A stretch of 10,076 bases of DNA from Acidobacteriota bacterium (lineage in GTDB: Bacteria > Acidobacteriota > Terriglobia > Versatilivoradales > Versatilivoraceae). Every line of letters starts with the position of its first letter. Within the stretch, counting starts at the first letter, position 1. Below the pieces are notes generated by a model, which ran no database searches, was not told the origin of the DNA, and was given only the letters and a program-made list of their open reading frames with translations. Below, in pieces: positions 6,969 to 10,076 of the stretch. Made by a program: the position numbers and the translations under genes. The stretch spans positions 1 through 10,076 of the forward strand of contig JAPOZE010000050.1 in NCBI GenBank assembly GCA_026706225.1. The letters run 5' to 3'.

Positions 6969-7673
6969 ATGGTAGAAAACCTGGAATCGGACGGTGAATT
7001 TCAAAGTGTATCTGAGGTTAGCGAGTTCCTCGGGGTTTCGAACGGCACGGTTCGGAAGTGGCTACGGCATGGGAGGTTGGTGGGCGCGAAACCGGACGGA
7101 CGGTGGGCGATACCCTCTGTATCGAATAGGGACTTCTATCTTGAAATTATACGTAAGCGATGGGATTCGCCTCTTGCGGCATACGTTCCAGAAGAGATAG
7201 GTGACTATCATCGCTGGCATCAGGTGGTTGACGAAATTGCATGGCTACTGAAGGTGTGCTATAGCGACAGCCAGGTGATTCGCAGCAAGAGTTTCCGGAG
7301 TGATCAGCTATTTCTCTCGTATCTGGAGAGAAACCGAGTGACTCTTGGTCGAGTTTCTCACCAGTTAGCCTCTCGATCTCGCGCAACAATGAAAGCCGTT
7401 AGCGACGACCTGAAGCGTGGTTGGTATAATGAACTTGCTTTCCTAACGCCACTCAAACCCTCTACGTTAGGACTTTCCTTTTCTGATATTGAAAAAAACC
7501 TTGATTCTTCGAACGAGCGATTTTCGTTTCTGGCTTGGCGAATTACTCAGGCATACTATGCTGTGTATTTCTACCTTCGTTCATTGACGTCAATCAAATT
7601 TGGCGGTTTCCGTTACGAAGAACATCGAGCACCGATTTCCGCATTTAAAACACAGCGTGCTTGGGACACTTGA
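6969..7673 (+). pseudogene. 5' part of broken HTH/HEPN-like gene
   Basis: An open frame of 234 residues that I read as the front half of a longer, frameshifted gene. Residues 11-50 (SVSEVSEFLGVSNGTVRKWL, then GRLVGAKPDGRWAIP) form a MerR/excisionase-type helix-turn-helix, with the usual wing ending in W-x-IP. Residues about 80-180 are mostly helical without a motif I can name. Residues 184-226 (FLAWRITQAYYAVYFYLRSL, then EEHRAPISAF) resemble the AYYAVF helix of HEPN-domain proteins. The frame then runs into TQRAWDT and a TGA at 7671. The +1 frame is open from 7588 and gives a better continuation (HSVLGTLEKSIWYFPLNIEY). A lesion near TTTAAAA (7644-7650) is therefore likely; skipping one A yields F-K-H-S-V-L. 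Start ATG 6969, weak Shine-Dalgarno (GATAGAG). Codon use and GC are clearly lower than upstream. HEPN membership is an eyeball call; no RX4-6H nuclease motif was established. Confidence 0.65.
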
Positions 7674-8110
7674 GAAATCCATTTGGTACTTTCCCTTGAA
7701 TATCGAATATATACCTCGAAGGAGGGTGGTACGACAGGAACTCATCAAACCATTTCCGCACCTTCGGTTCCAGTATTGTTGCCATCCGAGAGCCCCCAAC
7801 CACGCGCCATTGCAACTATTCGAGAATGTCTATGGGTTCTTCAGACGGCAGGGAAGAAGAAGAAAACAGCCCATTCACTTTACCGTTTTTTATTTTCTAC
7901 ATGATTTCCGCATCTGGGCGAACTACCAAGATATAGATAATCTTCTCAGCCTCCATGGTCCGGGCTTTAGAGCCTTTCTAGACCAAGGACTGTCACTGCT
8001 CTTGTTCTTTATCGGCGGGGTGTCTGAGATCGCATTCCGAGCAGTGTACGGACAAGAGGAGTACCTACGACACCTTGAGAGCTATTACAGTCTCCTTAAA
8101 GATGGAAATG
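7651..8110 (+). pseudogene. Middle part of broken HTH/HEPN-like gene (up to IS insertion)
   Basis: This continues the gene in the +1 frame (open from 7588) as about 153 residues: HSVLGTLEKSIWYFPLNIEY at the front, then PFPHLRFQYCCHPRAP, FYFLHDFRIWANYQDIDNLL, FRAFLDQGLSLLLFFIGGVS and YLRHLESYYSLLKDGN. It reads as a helical, aromatic-rich domain with one strongly hydrophobic helix (SLLLFFIGGV). That helix could be buried or a single membrane helix. At 8110 the IS3-family element interrupts codon 3 of the run after Asn. The frame read into the element gives a spurious tail stopping at 8161. No independent start or ribosome-binding site is convincing for this piece (the first in-frame candidate is a TTG at 7600 inside the front half), supporting a single split gene rather than two. 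Confidence 0.6.
8108..8110. repeat. Target-site duplication, left copy (ATG)
   Basis: ATG directly abuts the left TG end of the insertion sequence and is repeated at 9374-9376 after the right CA end. A 3-bp duplication is typical of IS3-family transposition. Three bases alone could be chance, but exact restoration of the host reading frame after removing the element and one copy supports it. Confidence 0.75.
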
Positions 8111-8138
8111 TGAGGTTACCCCGATTTCACGGACAGTT
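8111..8138. repeat. Terminal inverted repeat of the IS, orfB-side end
   Basis: Begins TGAGGTTACCCCGATTTCAC. Aligned with the opposite end it matches at about 21 of 28 positions, with the identical core CCCGATTTC and a second block GGACA. It lies just beyond the orfB stop codon (8152-8154), as expected for the right end of an IS3-type element. Confidence 0.75.
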
Positions 8139-8151
8139 TCCCGTTTGGGTT

Positions 8152-9000
8152 TTACACCCTTGATAAATAATACCTCTCGTAGTTGACGGGAGATCGTTGT
8201 CCCAAGGCCGAGTGCCGCCGATAGGGATTGTACCAGCCTTCCATGTACTCGAAAACCGCTAACCGAGCCTCGCCATGGGTAGCAAACCGATGACGATCCA
8301 GAAGCTCCCTTTCGAGTGTAGCGAAAAAACTTTCGCACAGGGCATTGTCGTAGCAGTCACCGACCGATCCCATCGAGGGGCGCACCCCGGCTTGGCGACA
8401 GCGTTGTCCGAAGGCCAGGGCCGTATACTGACTGCCGTGATCGGAGTGGTGAATCACTTTCTTGGGACGGCGCCGGTGCAGGGCCATGTCAAGGGCGTCC
8501 AGCACCAACTGCGTACGCATATGGTTCGCCATGGCCCAGCCCACCACCCGGCGGCTCCAGGCGTCCATAACCACGCTCAGGTACAAAAACCCCGACCTCG
8601 TGGGAATGTAGGTGAGATCGGCAACCCACAGGCGATTCGGCCCGGAGACCGAAAACACCCGCTTGACCAGGTCGGAGGCGACCCGTCCCTGCCGGCCGCG
8701 ACGGGTGGTGGAGAGGCGGCGGCGGGCGCCTACCCCGCGCACCCCGAGCTCAAGCATCAATCGGGCGATGCGCTTGCGACCGATGGCTTGGCCCTCCTCG
8801 GCCAGTTCGGCTCGGATCCTCGGCGCCCCGTAGGTGCCCCGGGAGCGTTGGTGGATCTGCGCGACGCGCGCCTTGAGCACGGCATCGGCCCGGGCGCGAC
8901 CCGAAGGCGGGCGTTTCAACCAGGCGTAGTAGCCGCTGGGGGAGACCTTGAGCACGCGGCACATCGTCAGCACCGGAAAGTCGGCCTGGTACGCTCTCAT
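8152..9000 (-). CDS. IS3-family transposase OrfB (DDE integrase core)
   Basis: A 282-residue catalytic subunit of the IS3 transposase, which cuts and joins DNA at the element's ends. The N-terminal HTH_21-like region includes MCRVLKVSPSGYYAWLKRPP (13-32) and GTYGAPRIRAEL (55-66). The retroviral-integrase-type core has Asp128 in WVADLTYIPT, Asp187 in HHSDHGSQY and Glu223 in NALCESFFATLE. There are exactly 35 residues between the second Asp and the Glu, so the triad is complete. It ends with the usual YNPYRRHSALGQRSPVNYE (258-276). Its ATG overlaps the orfA stop (ATGA). The orfB frame stays open upstream of this ATG to a TGA near 9090, which would allow an OrfAB fusion by -1 frameshifting. One candidate slip site is the AAAA run complementary to 9057-9060. 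It appears functional. Confidence 0.95.
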   Translation of the reverse strand: MRAYQADFPVLTMCRVLKVSPSGYYAWLKRPPSGRARADAVLKARVAQIHQRSRGTYGAPRIRAELAEEGQAIGRKRIARLMLELGVRGVGARRRLSTTRRGRQGRVASDLVKRVFSVSGPNRLWVADLTYIPTRSGFLYLSVVMDAWSRRVVGWAMANHMRTQLVLDALDMALHRRRPKKVIHHSDHGSQYTALAFGQRCRQAGVRPSMGSVGDCYDNALCESFFATLERELLDRHRFATHGEARLAVFEYMEGWYNPYRRHSALGQRSPVNYERYYLSRV

Positions 9001-9311
9001 GAACTCGTAGACGGGCCGGACTCCGAGTCGGCCTCGCGAGCGAACCAGGCCGTGGCTTTTGCCAGGATCTCCCGTTCGATACGCAGTTGCTTGTTCTCAC
9101 GGCGAAGGCGCCGCAATTCCTCCTGCTCCGGACGGGAGGGCCCGTCGCGGCGCACCCCCTCATCGCGTTCGGCCTGGATCACCCAGTTGCGGATCGTCTG
9201 CCCGGACGGCTCGAATTCCTTGGCCAGCGACTCCGGGCTACGACCCGCCCGTACCAGCTCCACCATCTGTTGCCGGAATTCGGGCGGATAAAGGGAATGG
9301 GATTTCGGCAT
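8997..9311 (-). CDS. IS3-family transposase OrfA (HTH / leucine zipper)
   Basis: A 104-residue DNA-binding subunit that recognises the terminal repeats. Residues 9-47 (PPEFRQQMVELVRAGRSPES, then GQTIRNWVIQAE) form the Tnp_1/HTH_8-type helix-turn-helix. Residues 62-90 (EQEELRRLRRENKQLRIERE and on) form the coiled-coil zipper that mediates multimerisation in the family. The ending ILAKATAWFARE is the typical junction with OrfB. A strong Shine-Dalgarno, AAGGAGGG (complement of 9321-9328), lies 9 nt before the ATG. Length is normal and there is no frameshift. The last four bases overlap orfB. Confidence 0.95.
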   Translation of the reverse strand: MPKSHSLYPPEFRQQMVELVRAGRSPESLAKEFEPSGQTIRNWVIQAERDEGVRRDGPSRPEQEELRRLRRENKQLRIEREILAKATAWFAREADSESGPSTSS

Positions 9312-9345
9312 GGTTGGACACCCTCCTTTCTCGCTTCAAGAAATG

Positions 9346-9373
9346 AAGTGTCCACGAAATCGGGTCAACTCCA
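9346..9373. repeat. Terminal inverted repeat of the IS, orfA-side end
   Basis: Read inward on the minus strand it begins TGGAGTTGACCCGATTTCGT, pairing with the end at 8111-8138. It lies upstream of the orfA ribosome-binding site, so it would carry the transposase promoter region, as in other IS3 elements. Confidence 0.75.
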
Positions 9374-9376
9374 ATG
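9374..9376. repeat. Target-site duplication, right copy (ATG)
   Basis: ATG immediately after the right CA end of the insertion sequence, the partner of 8108-8110. Confidence 0.75.
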
Positions 9377-9555
9377 AGGGGTTGTTTGAGTGTTTTGGAG
9401 CAACGTCGCTCTACCAGAGAATGCAAATTTATCAACACTTAGGATTTATCGACCAAGGCGTAATTTTGCGGCAGACGCCTGATCCGAATGCCCCGTTATT
9501 GCCGAAAAGATGGGACAGTTTGGGAATGAGTGAAGCGTTATGTGGAATTGGCTAA
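9377..9555 (+). pseudogene. 3' part of broken HTH/HEPN-like gene (after the IS)
   Basis: The C-terminal remainder of the gene split by the insertion. With the IS and one ATG copy removed, codons join as ...LLKDGN-EGLFECFGATSLYQRM. They continue QIYQHLGFIDQGVILRQTPD and NAPLLPKRWDSLGMSEALCG to a TAA at 9553-9555. The frame is identical to that of 7651-8110, since the inserted length (1266 bp with the duplication) is divisible by three. The reconstructed protein is about 439 residues. Nothing in this piece has its own start signal, and the frame read backward into the element is only IS sequence. Low GC and codon use match the left part. Function is unassigned; the segment looks like two helices with a basic/aromatic turn. 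Confidence 0.65.
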
Positions 9556-10065
9556 GGATAGAGCGTATTCGGGTCTGATTGGATCCCTTACTGCTCACCG
9601 GACACGCTTGCGGCGACGGTTGGTTACTCGTTTGATACAGCGTGGTTTGACATGCCCCTGAAGGCGGTGCGACAAGTGGGTTGCCCAGGCTGGGCCATCA
9701 CACGGACACTTGCTTGCATATCCAAAGTGGTGTGATGAACTCGGACTGAAAACTGATCTCGGACAGGGGCGGGAAGCGGCGTTACCGGTGACAAGGAATA
9801 GGATAAGTTGATTGGAGTGAGTATTCCACAACTCGGGTGGGATATCCAAGAGTTCTTGGCTTGACTCTCTGACTATGGCAATAGGGGCCGTAAAGCGCCT
9901 AAGCCTCGGATCCGGGGGCTCCTCGCTAATCAAGTCCACAGGCGGCTTATTCGACAACCCAATCGGTAGTTAGAGGAGACGACACCGCGAACTCGTAAGG
10001 ACGAGTAGTGAGACCGATTTTGACAGGCCGGTGACCGACTGACCCCCCTTCCACGGGAGCGAACC
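9556..10065. other. Stretch without a convincing gene
   Basis: About 510 bp of mixed composition between the broken gene and the next gene start. No frame gives a recognisable protein. A minus-strand open frame at 9595-9957 (TTG start, about 120 codons) lacks a ribosome-binding site and domain signatures. A plus-strand frame from GTG 9530 to 9661 (43 codons) looks somewhat protein-like at first (KRYVELAKDRAYSGLIGSLT) but soon stops. It may be decayed coding DNA. It holds a nested inverted repeat at 9961-10019, and GC-rich character returns after about 10020. Confidence 0.5.
9961..10019. repeat. Nested inverted repeats (possible structured RNA or operator)
   Basis: Outer arms AATCGGT (9961-9967) and ACCGATT (10013-10019) pair over 7 bp. 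Inside, ACTCGT (9991-9996) and ACGAGT (10001-10006) form a perfect 6-bp hairpin with an AAGG loop. TTTT overlaps the end of the right outer arm (10018-10021), so a weak plus-strand terminator is one reading. Another is an operator or small structured RNA ahead of the gene starting at 10066. Arms this short could be chance. Confidence 0.3.
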
Positions 10066-10076
10066 ATGCAACTGCA
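10066..10076 (+). CDS. Probable start of a gene cut by the window end
   Basis: An ATG at 10066 follows GGGAG (10055-10059) with a 6-nt gap, a good Shine-Dalgarno arrangement. The surrounding sequence is GC-rich again, like the chromosome left of 6890. Only Met-Gln-Leu is visible, so the product is unknown and the call rests on the initiation signal alone. Confidence 0.4.

Larger units (their letters stand above)
8111..9373 (-). mobile_element. IS3-family insertion sequence, apparently complete (1263 bp)
   Basis: A whole insertion sequence oriented on the minus strand with orfA and orfB overlapping by 4 nt. The left end starts TGAGGTTACCCCGATTTCAC and the right end, read inward on the minus strand, starts TGGAGTTGACCCGATTTCGT. 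Both share CCCGATTTC and GGACA, matching at about 21 of the first 28 positions. Both ends follow the TG...CA rule, and ATG flanks each side as a 3-bp target duplication. Length, two-ORF layout, the DDE triad with 35-residue D-E spacing, and small duplications are all typical of IS3. The element is GC-rich while the DNA it interrupts is not, so it came from a different background, perhaps this host's own chromosome. Intact ORFs, ends and duplication suggest a fairly recent insertion. I cannot name the IS3 subgroup or a specific element. Confidence 0.9.

Noticed and set aside
7600..8163. Separate gene starting at TTG 7600 and ending inside the IS
   Set aside because: It has no ribosome-binding site, overlaps the front fragment, and its last codons are IS terminal-repeat sequence. 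It is better explained as the middle of one frameshifted, interrupted gene.
8275..9291. Plus-strand open frame across the insertion sequence
   Set aside because: It is antisense to OrfB and OrfA, which have complete catalytic and DNA-binding motifs.
9595..9957. Minus-strand open frame of about 120 codons starting at TTG
   Set aside because: It has no ribosome-binding site and no recognisable domain or homology cue; its Arg/Pro/Ser-rich ending looks random. It remains possible but unsupported.
6890..10065. Retron, group II intron or CRISPR in the low-GC segment
   Set aside because: No reverse transcriptase motif (xxDD), intron 5' or 3' signature, or regularly spaced repeats were found on either strand.
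6890..10065. tRNA gene as an integration site for the island
   Set aside because: I looked for a T-arm GTTCRANNC with an acceptor stem near both edges and found none. Short matches such as GTTTCGAAC near 7035 lie inside the HTH coding sequence.

Overview
The first 6.9 kb is GC-rich bacterial chromosome. It carries Gfo/Idh/MocA and mannonate-dehydratase-like genes, two phytanoyl-CoA-dioxygenase-family (PhyH) genes and a planctomycete/myxobacterium-style cytochrome lipoprotein. That mix is common in high-GC environmental lineages such as Planctomycetota, Latescibacterota, Poribacteria and myxobacteria. No rRNA or other phylogenetic marker is present, so the assignment is only an inference.

Layout, left to right. 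(1) Positions 1-160, minus: the N-terminus of a PLP-dependent threonine/serine dehydratase, divergent from what follows. (2) 242-2406, plus: a tight two-gene operon of a mannonate-dehydratase-like enzyme and a Gfo/Idh/MocA oxidoreductase, which looks like sugar-acid catabolism. (3) 2407-2724: no gene. (4) 2725-3216, minus: a small lipoprotein cytochrome with a CX4CH haem motif. (5) 3408-4364, minus: a PhyH-type Fe(II)/2-oxoglutarate oxygenase. It is divergent from (6) 4545-6889, plus: a probable operon of a small unrecognised protein, a second PhyH-type oxygenase (start and stop codons overlap) and a PA0069-family radical SAM protein.

From about 6890 the composition changes to visibly lower GC with different codon use, which indicates acquired DNA. 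This segment holds one gene (6969-9555) that I reconstruct as a protein of about 439 residues, with an N-terminal MerR/excisionase-type helix-turn-helix and a HEPN-like helical segment. It carries two lesions. One is a +1 frameshift near the TTTAAAA run at 7644-7650. The other is a complete IS3-family insertion sequence at 8111-9373, flanked by a 3-bp ATG duplication. Removing the IS and one ATG copy joins the reading frame exactly from 8110 to 9377 and runs to a stop at 9555. The IS looks intact, with orfA and orfB, a D128/D187/E223 triad and imperfect terminal repeats.

Positions 9556-10065 hold no convincing gene, only a nested inverted repeat at 9961-10019. GC-rich sequence returns at the right edge, where a likely ribosome-binding site and ATG at 10066 begin a gene cut by the window end.

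No tRNA, rRNA or CRISPR array was seen. The most interesting points are the doubly broken HTH/HEPN-like gene in its low-GC island, and the small unknown protein translationally coupled to a PhyH oxygenase.
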